Source: Drechslerella dactyloides
Lineage: Eukaryota > Ascomycota > Orbiliomycetes > Orbiliales > Orbiliaceae
Direction: 5' to 3'
DNA: 64,000 nucleotides
NCBI GenBank assembly: GCA_020064725.1
Contig: JAGTWJ010000003.1
Coordinates: 1,798,001-1,862,000 of the forward strand
Shown here: one piece after another, positions 47,880 through 58,672 of the stretch
Layout: each line of letters opens with the position of its first letter
How positions within the stretch are numbered: position 1 is the stretch's first letter
Made by a program: the position numbers and the translations under genes
Notes under the pieces: generated by a model
Told to the model about the DNA's origin: nothing
Databases searched by the model: none
The model's input: only the letters and a program-made list of their open reading frames with translations

Positions 47880-49828
47880 CTTGAACTGCTTGATGACACA
47901 CAAGCAAAAGAAATTGAAGATTGAAATCGATATAAAAAAAGTAGAATAGAACAAGGCTACCAGCCAAGTACTGGCAGCAAATGAAAGATTCGAAGAAAGT
48001 GGCCAGCTAGGTTAGCGATATCTGTATTGTCTGATGGGCGGCATTTTAAGCGGTATAGCTGAAGACATCTCGAGATTTTTATACCCGGGAACAAAGACGT
48101 ATCGCAGAATCGTTTGGCAGTTTGATGAGTACTACTTTACACGCGTAAACACAATATGGAGTATGGATATCGGTCGCAAAAAAAAGAAGCCTCATGCTGT
48201 TGGTTAGCTAGCATCTTGGCAAAAGCAATAAGCCTTCAAAGTTGCGTAACGCGTGTCTATATGTCAATGACACCATCATAGCTCGCCCATAACGTCCTGA
48301 GTTTTTGCTTGCGAAACATGTTAACAAGCTCGCCTGTGTGCATACCAGGCGTGGATCAAGCTCGGCGCGGCGTCTGGGCGGGTTTATATTTGCTTCTCGG
48401 CTCACCAACTAGCCATAGCGCCTGGCACAATGTGCCGTCTAGGCGCATATTAAGTGCTCACGAGTCGTAGCGGCATTCGGGTGTTCTTGCAGATGAGGCT
48501 TAATTTAGTATAGCCATTCGACAGAAACGTCCCCGTAAGTTGATGATGGCACGAGGGGGTTTAAACGTTTGTGCAGCTGCAGCTGCGTCGAGAAAATGCT
48601 ACCTTGTCAAATAAAGGACTAAACCCGGCACATCGAGGACGGAAAAGCCTCTGGAGAGCGTCGTAAGCTACGTAAGCACGCGTTCGTGAGTAACGTTAAA
48701 GGCGACCGCGAACCTCATTAGGTAAAGCGGTCCGCCTGCGCGCCTTCGGGCTCGTCCGGCATACAGAGAAAAAATAACACAGGATGAGTGTGTTGCCGGT
48801 CTAACTGTAACGTGTGCGCCTGCAGCTTCGTGTTGATACGAAAGCTATCGAGCCGCGTAGTTCTCCGCAGATTGTGCGCCAGCAAATAATAAATGAATGG
48901 GAAATTTTTTCAGGGTCAATGGGCTGGCCTCCATGTTGTCACGGAACGGCGTCCCGCGCGCACGCAAATGCGGCGAGATCTCAATGTGACGATAACACAA
49001 CTTTAGCCCGCTTACGTATACCTACTCACCACCTCACCAGCGCATCCGGCGCGGAACTCCTATATCAGAAAATGCAATATTGCCAAAACAATGCAATGCC
49101 TCGCTAGGATCCCTGGAGCAGCGAATGCAAGTGGATATTGTGAATTCTTTCACCAATTGGTTTATCTCCGAATTGGCTGAGCCTCGCTTGAAGACGAGTC
49201 TGGGTCGGATGGCCCGAACGGCTTAACGTTATCACGGTTGATGTGAAGCGCTTGTCCACGTAAGCTCTGAGATCTGAGATCTTGGAACAAATTTTAGAAA
49301 AATGCCATGCATCATGGTCATTGGGCAGATTGTCCTTCTTATCAATATGATATGAGTGCGGTTACCAAGCTGTTGGATCCGCTGTGGGGCATTATTGTTG
49401 CGGAGGTCGGACGAACGTCAATTACGCGCGTGCACGACCTCACCGTGAACCGAGGACGACTGCGTGGGATTTTGATATCGATTATTCGGCTGCGTCTCGA
49501 TTGCGAGTTGTACTGACCTGTCCGTGCGCCAGACCGCAGACTACCGTACTACCGTTCTAGCAAAAGCTATCTATTGTTGACGTCCCGATTCCTAGCGGTC
49601 GCGGGCGTACATGCACACTTACGCGTATCGGCTCGTTCGCAGACCTCTCTTACACGTACATCGCCGTCAAAAGTCTGTCCTCGATATTTTGGTGTTTTCT
49701 ATTATAGCCACAAGTTCCAATATTTAACCTACGGAGAGGGAATACCCATCTACGGTTACGGACAAAAGTGAATGGTTTAATCCGCCAAAAATACACACAA
49801 CAAGCGCTTTTTACAACGACTCGCAAGG
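47880..49828. other. gene-poor intergenic region
   Basis: No supportable gene. The left part is the RTA1 promoter. Short ORFs (48814-49107, 49307-49516) show no domain. Confidence 0.5.
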
Positions 49829-51685
49829 TCAACTACCAATGTCACCAATCCTCTTCTTAACCCTGACTTTAAGCCCTCCGTCCATCGGCAGCGTCAGGCT
49901 GTTCCGACTCCGTCTCCGGCCAACCTTCTCGACCTCTTCAAACTCCCAGTTCCGCAAACTCTCAGCTAGCACCCAAAGTCCCATGACCTCGGCCATCCGT
50001 TTCCCTAGACAGCTCCTCGCACCGCCGTTGAACACGGGGTATTCCGCCGCGCTCCTAACCTTCAACCTTACATCCGATTCGGAACCATCATCTGTAAGGG
50101 GCGACTTCTCGAGCCAGCGGTCCGGTCGGAAATCGTAGGCGTCGTCGCCCCAGATCTTCTTGGACCGGCCGAAGGCGTACGGACACCAGACTACGATGCT
50201 GTCGTGCGGTAGGACGGTGCCGTCCGGCAGCGTGACCCCGTCCGGTTTCAGCGTCTGCTTCAGCTCGAATGGCACGGGCGGGTACAGTCGCAGCGTCTCC
50301 AGGAAGATAGCATGGCTGCGCGGCGTGGCTGTCGTGGAGAGACTCGAGTACGTATGGACAGTACCGGCGGGCGGGACCTCGCTGGTGATGTAGCGCATGA
50401 GATCCGGCTGTTCGAGCAGGAGGTGCAGCATCCACGTCATGGAGTTGGCGGTGGTGTCGCGGCCGGCGGAGAGGAAGTTGATAGCCGAATCGGCGACGAC
50501 GTGGGGTTCGGGTACGGCGTCGAGGAGCATGTCGACAAGATCGCCGCCTTCGCCGAGGGAGAGGTCTGGCGAGGTGGGTGCGTCGTCGGTTTTCTGTTCG
50601 CGGCGGCAGACGGCCAGGCGGACGATTTCGTTGCCGAAGGATTTGACGATGGAGACTGCGCTGCGGAACTTGTGGCCGAAGAGGTAGTAGTTTAGTTTCC
50701 AGAGCGGGTTTTGGAAGCGGAGGCCTGTGAGGTCGGAGGCGTAGTCGAAAGCTGCTGAGAACGGATGCGAGTTGGATAGGTCCATCTATGATAAACATAC
50801 GAACGTTTAGCACATGCATGGCGAGAGTAAGCTGCATGCAAGGCAGCCGGTGAAAGATATGAATACTCACCCCAAATGCGACCCTGCCCATTACCCGCGT
50901 CGTGAACTCAAGGTACAGCTCCTCCATGTCTACGACTTTTCCTGTCTCCGCCGCCTCATCCAGTTCTTGACGGGCTCTCTCCCAGTACTTGGGGAAGACC
51001 TCGTCAACGAGGACTTGAAGATGCGACCCAGCGAAGAACTTGTTCCCTGCCTTCCGCTGCGTCTTCCACAGCTGGCCCGACGCATTGATAATCCCGTATC
51101 CTAGATATTATAGATGAAACCGTTAGCAAGAAAGTCTACCAATATATCTTTCGAATCACTCGAATTGTATCGAATCGTCGTTAAGGGAGCAAGTAGTGTC
51201 GTCTCCAACAGGCTGATATGATCGATCCAATGAGAAGCTAATGAATTCGTACTACCGAATAGATGCCAACTCCGCTCCTCGAAGAACGGACCCTTCCCGA
51301 AGCCTTCCTTTCCTTCCCGCTTCATCACAAGGTCGAGCACCTCTGGATCGCTGATGACGATACCGGGCGGCAGCGTCGGCACACTGATCTCGTACGTCTC
51401 GAAGCCGAAAACGTCATTATGGATCTCGCTGAACCAGTCGAACAGCGACTGGCGGTCGAGGAGCAGGAATTTGAGCCCGTTGCCGAAGAATGGGAGCGTT
51501 CCAGGCGGTTTTCTGCGGTGATACAACGTCAGTTGAAGCTGTTGGGGTTTGCTGGAGATGCGTTGGGTGAGCTCGACTTACCGCAGTCGCTGGCCGTGGC
51601 GCCGGATGCGGTGCGTCCAGCGGTAGATTAGCTGCTTGGCCGCATAGGCCAGTCCGACGGAGGCGAGCACGTAGACGGCGAGCAT
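49829..51685 (-). CDS. cytochrome P450 monooxygenase
   Basis: Predicted 515 residues from four exons: 51685-51582, 51512-51256, 51100-50871, 50785-49829. The N-terminal hydrophobic stretch (LAVYVLASVGLAYAA) anchors it in the ER, followed by RKPPGTLPFFGNG (proline hinge). Later marks are GYGIINASGQLWKTQRK (C-helix), SAGRDTTANSMTW (I-helix proton path), ETLRLYPPVPFELKQ (ExxR), FRPDRW, and FNGGARSCLGKRMAE, which holds the heme-thiolate Cys. The combination of PVPFELKQ, DTTANSMTW and this heme loop resembles fungal CYP52/CYP63-type alkane and fatty-acid hydroxylases; that subclass is inference. The neighbour downstream of its promoter is a GH18 gene on the same strand, with no shared promoter. 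Confidence 0.92.
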
Positions 51686-52530
51686 TGCATCGTGCGCTGT
51701 CGGTGTTCAATTGTCGCCCGGTGGATATTCAAGGTCGGTATGATCAATGCGCTTGTATCTTTGAGAGGTGTTTAAACTCAATTCGCCGAGGCAGCAGCAG
51801 CTATCGAGTTAATTAAACTGATCCCGACGGCAGAGCAATGACGCGACTGTTGGACTTGTCAAACTCTGTTGATAGCTGCTCAAAACGACCTTCACGGTAG
51901 CATCGGACACCGCTAGGCTGATTGCAGAAGTATCGAACCCGGGATCCGGTTCACAAGGCTCAGCCTGGACCGTCTTTAAATACTTCCAATCGCCTATTGG
52001 GGACTTTGTGCGAGTTCGCCTGCATCCGACGATATGTTATACGACAATGACTGCGCGAAGACGCCATGACGTTTTGTTGAGCGGTGGTTTCCTGCAAGCT
52101 GCTTATACGTACGGAATGCGCGCCGGCAAATGGATCGCTTACAATGGCACGGCCGGACCAGAACTGATATCATGCCATGCAGGAGCTGGAACTTGCATGT
52201 GAAAGCTTAGCCGGGTTTTCCAAGCCGCCACTGGGGTTTGGCGTTGGGGACAAGGGTTTCTGGAATGCCGACAAGGAGTCCCAGAATACGGTACAGTACG
52301 GTACGGTCTTACAGGCGGCTTAATTTGCATTTGCGACAGCTATTCACGAGCGGCAACTTTAGAGTACTCCAAGCTCGAGATCCTCTAGTGCTATCTGCGG
52401 CGGCAGTCGGAATGTGCAAACGTGTGAAACATTTATGTCTGGGCGCTTGGTTCATGCAGAGGGATGACCAGCATCCAAATTCTAGTTCTACGAGATGCAG
52501 AAAAGAAACAGCCTTTACTGTATAACGTCG
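51686..52530. other. intergenic region upstream of the P450
   Basis: About 850 bases containing the P450 promoter and the 3' flank of the GH18 gene. A short reiterated CGGTAC motif lies at about 52288-52304. No gene seen. Confidence 0.5.
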
Positions 52531-53436
52531 CTAAGTCAGGATCTCTGGCCGCAGCATCAGCGTCATGAGCTTGCTCCAGCCCCACGGTCCGACCTCCGGG
52601 TCCGAAGTCGTCACGCTGTTGAAATACTCCCAGCCCATGATCCCGCCGAACCGTCCCTGGTACCTGTCCATCATGTTGGACAGCGTATCGCACAGCAGAT
52701 CGTCAGGCACCCATCCGGCGCCGTTCGCAGGGTTCGTGACGACGCCTACCACCACCTTTTTCGGATCCCACCCGCACGCGAGTATCTTCTCGTAGTCCTC
52801 CACCGTCTCGACGCTGCCCCATCCGCAGTAGAACTGCGTGTTGTACCATGAAATGTGCCTCCCAAACGCCTTCTCGAGGTCAAAGTACGAGAAGCCGGAC
52901 AAATGCGGCCGCCACAGCTGCAGCGCCGTCGCGACGGGTGCCAGCGTGATGATGAAGGAGGCGCCAAAGTCGCACTTGAGCCGATCGATCAGCCGGATGA
53001 TGCCGGGGAGGGACATCGGCTCCTCGACGTCGAGGTCGAGGCCGTCGAGGGCGGCGTACTCGATCATCGTCTTGAGCGGCGCGTAGAAGTCCTCGAATTT
53101 CTCCGTGGGGCCGTCGAGGCGCGTGTAGCTGCCCTTGGCGGCGCCGCCGAGCATGCCGAGGACCTTGATGCCGGACTCCTGCAGCTTCTTGCACTCCTGC
53201 CAGAGGATTTCGTGCTTCGGCGCGTTGTAAGGGTCATCGTTGAGGGTGATGTTCTCGGGGACGTCGTTGAGGTGGATCGCGGCGACGACGACGTGGGTTA
53301 TGCCGCATTCTGGGACGAGCAGCGGGAGGATGGAGACGTATTCGCCGTCGCGGTAGTGCGTTTGGTGGTAGCAGATGATGCGGGTCTCGTGGGGCAGCGG
53401 CGGGGCAACGGCGGACGGGTCGGGGAGAGGCGGCAT
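52531..53436 (-). CDS. GH18 family glycoside hydrolase without signal peptide
   Basis: Predicted 301 residues in one exon from the ATG at 53436. The same frame stays open upstream with only non-ATG start codons (TTG at 53508), so an upstream exon is possible. The catalytic signature DxxDxDxE reads DGLDLDVE at residues 131-138, with Glu138 as the proton donor. Other GH18 strands are RIICYHQTHY (beta 1), VLGMLGGAAKGSY (the SxGG-like strand 3), WYNTQFYCGWG and GIMGWEYFNS at the barrel end. This short, insertion-free barrel resembles the endo-beta-N-acetylglucosaminidase and bacterial-type branch rather than large secreted chitinases. Lacking a signal, it may act in the cytosol on chitin oligomers or free N-glycans, which is inference. 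It is divergent from the lyase gene, 164 bases away. Confidence 0.85.
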   Translation of the reverse strand: MPPLPDPSAVAPPLPHETRIICYHQTHYRDGEYVSILPLLVPECGITHVVVAAIHLNDVPENITLNDDPYNAPKHEILWQECKKLQESGIKVLGMLGGAAKGSYTRLDGPTEKFEDFYAPLKTMIEYAALDGLDLDVEEPMSLPGIIRLIDRLKCDFGASFIITLAPVATALQLWRPHLSGFSYFDLEKAFGRHISWYNTQFYCGWGSVETVEDYEKILACGWDPKKVVVGVVTNPANGAGWVPDDLLCDTLSNMMDRYQGRFGGIMGWEYFNSVTTSDPEVGPWGWSKLMTLMLRPEILT

Positions 53437-53600
53437 GATTTGGGTTCCGTGGTTGGACAGCGGGGCGAGCGAGCTTTTGGATGCGGGCGGAGATGTCTCC
53501 AGCGCCAAGCTAGCTCGTGCAACAGCAACAACGGAACCTTCGAGAACACCGACCTGATGAATGATATGGCCTGTTGCGTCGACAGCATCTGAAAACGAGG
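53437..53600. promoter_or_regulatory. short divergent promoter between GH18 and lyase genes
   Basis: Only 164 bases separate the two predicted start codons, so core promoters and leaders of both genes must share or overlap this segment. No clear TATA box is visible. Confidence 0.5.
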
Positions 53601-55080
53601 ATGACCGGAAGAGCGAGGCTCGTGGGCAGGCTCACAGGACTGTTCCAGCATGCCGTGAAGAACAGCAGGCCCTTTCACGCAAGCCGGGACCTGCAATCTA
53701 CTGCGGGCAAGGGACACTCGCTCCTTCGAGGAAGCCGACCACGACGGTCGTTCTTCTACGGTACGTTCTCGATACATCCCTTTCTGCCAAGCTATTCAAT
53801 CTAACAGAGTGGTCTACAGTGCCTGCTCATAAGACATCGTATATCAAGAAGGCGCTCGGGTCAAATGCCGATTGCATCGTGCTGGACCTCGAAGACGGCG
53901 TTGCAGACTCTGAGAAGGAGACCGCCCGCCAGAATATCCGTGATCTTCTCCAAAGGCTGAGTCACGAAGGGTATCAGGAGGGCGAGAATCATGCTGCTGA
54001 ACTCTGCGTGAGGATCAATCATGAGGGCTGGATCGAGGCAGACGCTTGGGGGGATCTCAAGTCCCCACAGGCACCCTCAACGGCCCTCGATAAGGATCTA
54101 GACCTTCTAGTATGTTTTGGCCACCCACGCATCTTGATATCCCAAGTATCCGGAATATGAGCACAGGAGCTAACATGTCGCTTAATAAACGGCGTTGAAT
54201 CGAAATGGAGGCACTCCCAGAAGCCGGAAATATCACCATTGTTCTGCCGAAGACCAACTCTCCCGACGACATCTCGAATGTCAACAACGTAGTCTCCGGG
54301 AAACGACTCGTAAACCATGGGGACAGCTCTCCATCAGATAATCGACCGGTGATAGCACTCTTTGAGACTCCCCGCGCCATCATGAACGTCGGAGACTTTA
54401 TGAAATCTAAGTCTCAAATGGTCGCGATTGTGGTACGTAGATAACCCTGCACGCTCCATAACAAATCGTATCATTGACACAGTCGTCCATGTGACGTCTA
54501 AGTTTGCCGCAGAAGACTATGCTGCTAGCACGGGGATACCGAGGACAGAAGGACTTATGAATATGCTTTTCGCGAGGTCCGCGGTCGTGAATCTTTGCAA
54601 GGCGCTGGGAATACCTCCTATCGATATGGTATGCGGGACTTTCCTTTGATACCCTATCGATATGCATGCTAACTGGCACACTCGCACGTTCAGGTCTGCC
54701 AGGCTATCAGAGATACGACGGTACTCGAGAAGGAATGCCTGGATGCTCTCGAAATGGGGTTCGAGGGGAAGGTATGGCTCTCACCCTTTGACGGTTGTTC
54801 GGTATATAAAGCCGGCATTGTATCGTATTGGAACTAACAGTCTTCACAGCAAGTTGTGCATCCGGATCAGATCGAAATTGTGAATCGGAAATTCTCACCA
54901 GCAAAGGATGACATGGACTACTCGGTTAGAGTACTGGCTGCACGTAAGCGGCAGCAGAGAGCTGGCGCCTTTGAGTTCGAGGGCAAGATGGTGGATATGC
55001 CCGTGTTCAGGAAGGCGGAAGATATCTGTACAATTCAACAGAGGATCGAGGAGTATGAAGTCAGCCGCTTCGTAAAATAG
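53601..55080 (+). CDS. CitE/CLYBL-like citramalyl-CoA or citrate lyase beta-type protein
   Basis: Predicted 368 residues from six exons: 53601-53760, 53820-54109, 54211-54432, 54503-54628, 54694-54771, 54850-55080. The basic, Ser-rich N-terminus (MTGRARLVGRLTGLFQHAVK) looks like a mitochondrial targeting sequence. The TIM-barrel HpcH/HpaI family marks are VPAHKTSYIKKALGSNADCI, VLDLEDGVADSEKETAR, CVRIN, PVIALFETPRAI (metal-binding Glu), VAIVFAAEDYAAS, and GKQVVHPDQIEIVNRKFSP. The match to the human CLYBL layout (FGGEDF, GKQVIHPNQI, GAFTFQGSMIDMP; here GAFEFEGKMVDMP) is strong. CLYBL cleaves citramalyl-CoA in itaconate breakdown and has malate-synthase side activity. Intron 2 uses an acceptor GGAG at 54207-54210, chosen by phase and branch site. 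Divergent from the GH18 gene. Confidence 0.87.
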
Positions 55081-55955
55081 ACTCGTGACATCTTATGACT
55101 GTCCGTCCACATATCATTCATCGGAACAATATCATATACGTATACCTACACCGCTCTAAATTCTTGAGCCCTCCTGTATGTATATTCATACCTATAGATC
55201 TATACATATGCATATGGATGGAGTATGAGTGAAATAGGTATGCTAGTAGTCGACAGCCTCGGGTTTAAGAATACTAAATGGCCCACATGACCGATCTCGA
55301 CGCCCAACGGTCGGGACAAGGTAGACACGCGTCGCCGCAACGGTAGAGTCAAGCTTCGTCTACATGCACGGTCGATAGCGACATGCATCGTGGCTGCCTG
55401 GATGGCTGCATATCCGTGCAATGTACCACAAAGACGGAAAACTAATAAACGGCGCCCACAACCACCATCTCTCGACGCAGACAAATATACACCGGAGACA
55501 ACTTCAAGTACAGATACATCTCGACGCCCGGTCGGCGTCCGCCCATGACCGGAGCTGGACGGCCTGAGCAGCTGCATGCAGCCGACGCCGCGGCCACGCG
55601 GGCCTCCAACTGCTGTCCTCAGACGTCTACGTCATCCGCTCCCGCCGGCAATAAAACCGCGGCTCGCCGTCGACGGCCGGCCCATCAGCCAGCCCATCGC
55701 CGGGCAACGCGCAAAATTCCACAATTCGGACGACTCGCACGCCATTACTCCATTCTATCATCGAATTCGAATAGGGACAGCATCTACAAGACCTCAAAGG
55801 GACGCATCCGACACTCGTTATCCGACCCGAGCAACTATCGCTGAGGGGACTCGGCCTGATATACGCATATTCTACAACTACAAGCCTTCGAGACCGGCCC
55901 TCGCGGCTCAGACTACACCATAGCGCGCGGTAGTCTCAAGCACTCCGTCGCGAGA
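55081..55955. other. intergenic region upstream of the GH5 gene
   Basis: About 870 bases with the lyase 3' flank and GH5 promoter or leader. A proline/arginine-rich plus-strand ORF (55576-55923) is probably spurious or a leader ORF. Confidence 0.45.
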
Positions 55956-57760
55956 ATGCGTAATGCATTCAAGGAGATCACCGACGGCATAAAGCAGCGC
56001 GCCAACGAGCGCCTGCACAACTCTCCAGGCAGCGGCGGCCAGTCGTCCGCTCGCCGCCCATTCCAAGCATACTTCGCCGCGAACGGCGACCTGCTCGCCC
56101 AGGCCCAGGAGCGCGATGTCCTAGCATACCGCTACCACCATGGCACGAACCTCGGCGCCATCTTTGTCGCCGAGCGCTGGCTGTTCGGGAACCTCTTTGC
56201 GGACGGGGCCACCGGCGACAGCGAGCTGGACGCGGTTAAGTCCCAGGTGTCCAAGCACGGCGTCGACACCGCCCGCACCAATTTTGAAGCCTTCTGGGCG
56301 ACCGTCATGACGACACAGGACTGGGAATACCTCGCCAACACGGCCAACGTGACTACCATCCGCCTGCCCATCGGCTACTTCACCCTCGGCGCGGACTTCT
56401 GCCGCAACACCCCCTTCGAGCGGTACGCTGCCGTCTACGCGAACGCGTGGACCTTCGTGAAACAGTTCGTTACCACCGCGGCTTCCTACGGCATCGGCAC
56501 GCTGATCGACCTGCACGCCCTCCCCGGCGGCGCGAACGGCGACTCCCACTCCGGCACGTCGAGCGGCAAAGCCGAGCTGTGGAACAGCGCGCGCAACCTC
56601 AACCTCGCGCTCGAATGCGCCAAGTTTATCGCACGCGAGACGAGCAGTATGCCGTCCGTCGTCGGGCTGCAGCTCGTCAACGAGGCGATATGGCAGGCGC
56701 CCGGCATGTACCAGTTTTACGACAGCGTGATCGATGCGCTACACCCGATCAACCCGCGGCTGGTGGTGTACATTTCCGACGCGTGGGACGTGTCGACGGC
56801 GCTGAGGTACTCGATCACCCGGAACGCCCAGCTGCTGTCGTCGTCGTGTCCCGTCGTTGTGGACACGCACAAGTACTACTGTTTCGCGGAGGAGGACAAG
56901 AAGTTGAATCCCTGGCAGATCATTGATAAAGTGGCCTTGAGTGAGGTCGATACCGTCGCGGGACAGGGCGCCGGCGTGATTGTCGGGGAGTACAGCTGTG
57001 TGATGGACGGGCGCAGTTGGGGTAATATCCAGGGCGACCAGCGGAAGGATCTCGCGACGAAGTTCGGGCAGAAGCAGATAGCACGCTGGCGGAAGAGCGG
57101 CGGGGGCAGTTTCTTCTGGACGTATAAAATGGTGAGTTTTTTACTTTGATTTACCGTGAGCTCGAGATGTGGGGTTTCGAGGTCCCGCCTTTCGCGTATT
57201 TTGTACGGCTTGCGTGTGGACGTTACGCAGCTTCCGCATTCGAGTTGATAAGCTGACGTCAACCGATATTTAACCCAACGCAGGCGTGGATGCCCGGCGG
57301 CGAATGGGGGTTTAAGGAACAGACGACGAACGGCGCGCTGCCCGCGGGGTCCCTCGCATCGGCGAAAGAAAGCGCCGTGCGAGACGCCTTGGCCAGAGCC
57401 CAAGGTTCACGCGAGGCCCTCAAACGCGCCTCGTTCGACCAGCACGTCAACTACTGGAACGGCGTAGCGCCGGGCCAGCCGTTCGAACACTTCCGCTTCC
57501 AGGACGGCTGGGACATTGGGTTTGGCGATGCCCTGATCTTCTTCACCTACCGTCTCAACAACGGCGTGAAGCGGGCGGGCGCGGACCGCATTGGCATGCT
57601 GGACGTCTGGGCCAAGCGGCGGGAGCTGGAGTACGAGGAGTCGTTGACGATGCGGGCGAACGGGTACGAGCTTGACAAGACGTATTTCTGGGAGTTCGGG
57701 CACGGTCTCCGCGCGGGCATCCGCGGCTTTGAGCAGGCTGTCGGGTTCGAGAGCGGGTGA
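55956..57760 (+). CDS. GH5 family glucan 1,3-beta-glucosidase-like protein
   Basis: Predicted 550 residues from two exons, 55956-57131 and 57284-57760 (152-base intron, phase 0). Marks of the exo-beta-1,3-glucanase branch: GTNLGAIFVAERWL at the barrel start, VTTIRLPIGYF, GIGTLIDLHALPGGANG, LQLVNEAIW with general acid/base Glu243, DTHKYYCF, and VIVGEYSC with nucleophile Glu345, then FFWTYKMAWMPGGEWGF across the splice. No signal peptide is present (MRNAFKEITDGIKQRANERL), unlike secreted Exg1-type enzymes, so the product would be cytosolic or leave by another route. Residues beyond about 410 form a C-terminal extension (NYWNGVAPGQPFEHFRFQ onward) typical of some fungal GH5 proteins. It likely acts on beta-1,3/1,6-glucan or glucosylated compounds. 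Confidence 0.86.
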
Positions 57761-58672
57761 ATTGGATGGAAGTCGGGAAGAGGGGCTGCCGATGCAGGCG
57801 TGCATGCATGATTTTGCAATGCACACGCGTTCATATCGGTGTAGTACTCCGCAGCTTGGCCGTAGCTTGGTTATTAGGCGTCTTCATTCAATTCGAGTCT
57901 TTGGTTTCAAGATCCATTATTATTAAAGAGCGAAAGGATGGCGCCTTGTGATATGGTTGATTACGTCTCTCCTCGCACCACCATCAGGCCGACGCGACGG
58001 CTGTGTAATATATAACGTTCTCTCCAGTGATTCATCCCGACAAAGATTAAAGCGTGCGACACCCGCATGAAATTCGAATCTAACCAGCGTATTGTTATTA
58101 TTTAAGTTGATCCGAAAGCCGCAGTGCCGTTCTAAAACAAGACCTCCCCGCAGGCTGAATTACAGCAGCTGAAGAGAACGCACGCACGGCCGACGTACCG
58201 AATACGAGCGAAACTGGAAATCCGCCGCCCCGACAAACGTAACGTTCCCACATCTCACGACCACCGCCCGCCAACCACAATACTCCGCGCCACGCGATCG
58301 AAAGAACCGTCGCCCCGATCAACCTGCTTCGGCGTGCGTACATACCTACATGCGTGCATGTCGTGCATGAGCCAGGACGGTGCTAGACAGCAGACGCACG
58401 CACGCTCATACGAACTTGCGCATTCGGTCGTGCTCCCCACGAGGGCCTGCGCGGGACCTTCCCTGCTGGTGAGCTGACGGACTGGAATTCATACCGTAAC
58501 CGGCTAGCAGCAGTCCAGTCTTTAAGCTTCGGCATCGCGTACCGGTACCGGGTGTGCGTACGTGTGCGATTACTGATTACTGGAGGGGGAGCGAGCGGGT
58601 GGTGTCGCTTGGGATTTTGTACGAGTTATACCTCGTATAGGGGGAGCGGGAGCCCCGCGCGCGTGCCGGATC
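57761..58672. other. intergenic region between the GH5 and Zn2Cys6 genes
   Basis: No gene seen. Right part is GC-rich promoter or leader sequence with CGTAC/GCATGC-type palindromes. Confidence 0.5.

Noticed and set aside
50088..50927. 279-codon minus-strand ORF overlapping the P450
   Set aside because: Arg/Pro-rich translation in the wrong frame of the P450 and crossing one of its introns.
51905..51930. tRNA-like T-arm ATCGAACCCGGGAT
   Set aside because: No matching acceptor stem, D-arm or anticodon arm could be placed around it.
52855..53592. 245-codon plus-strand ORF antisense to GH18
   Set aside because: Acidic, Val/Arg-rich composition typical of an antisense frame in GC-rich coding DNA.
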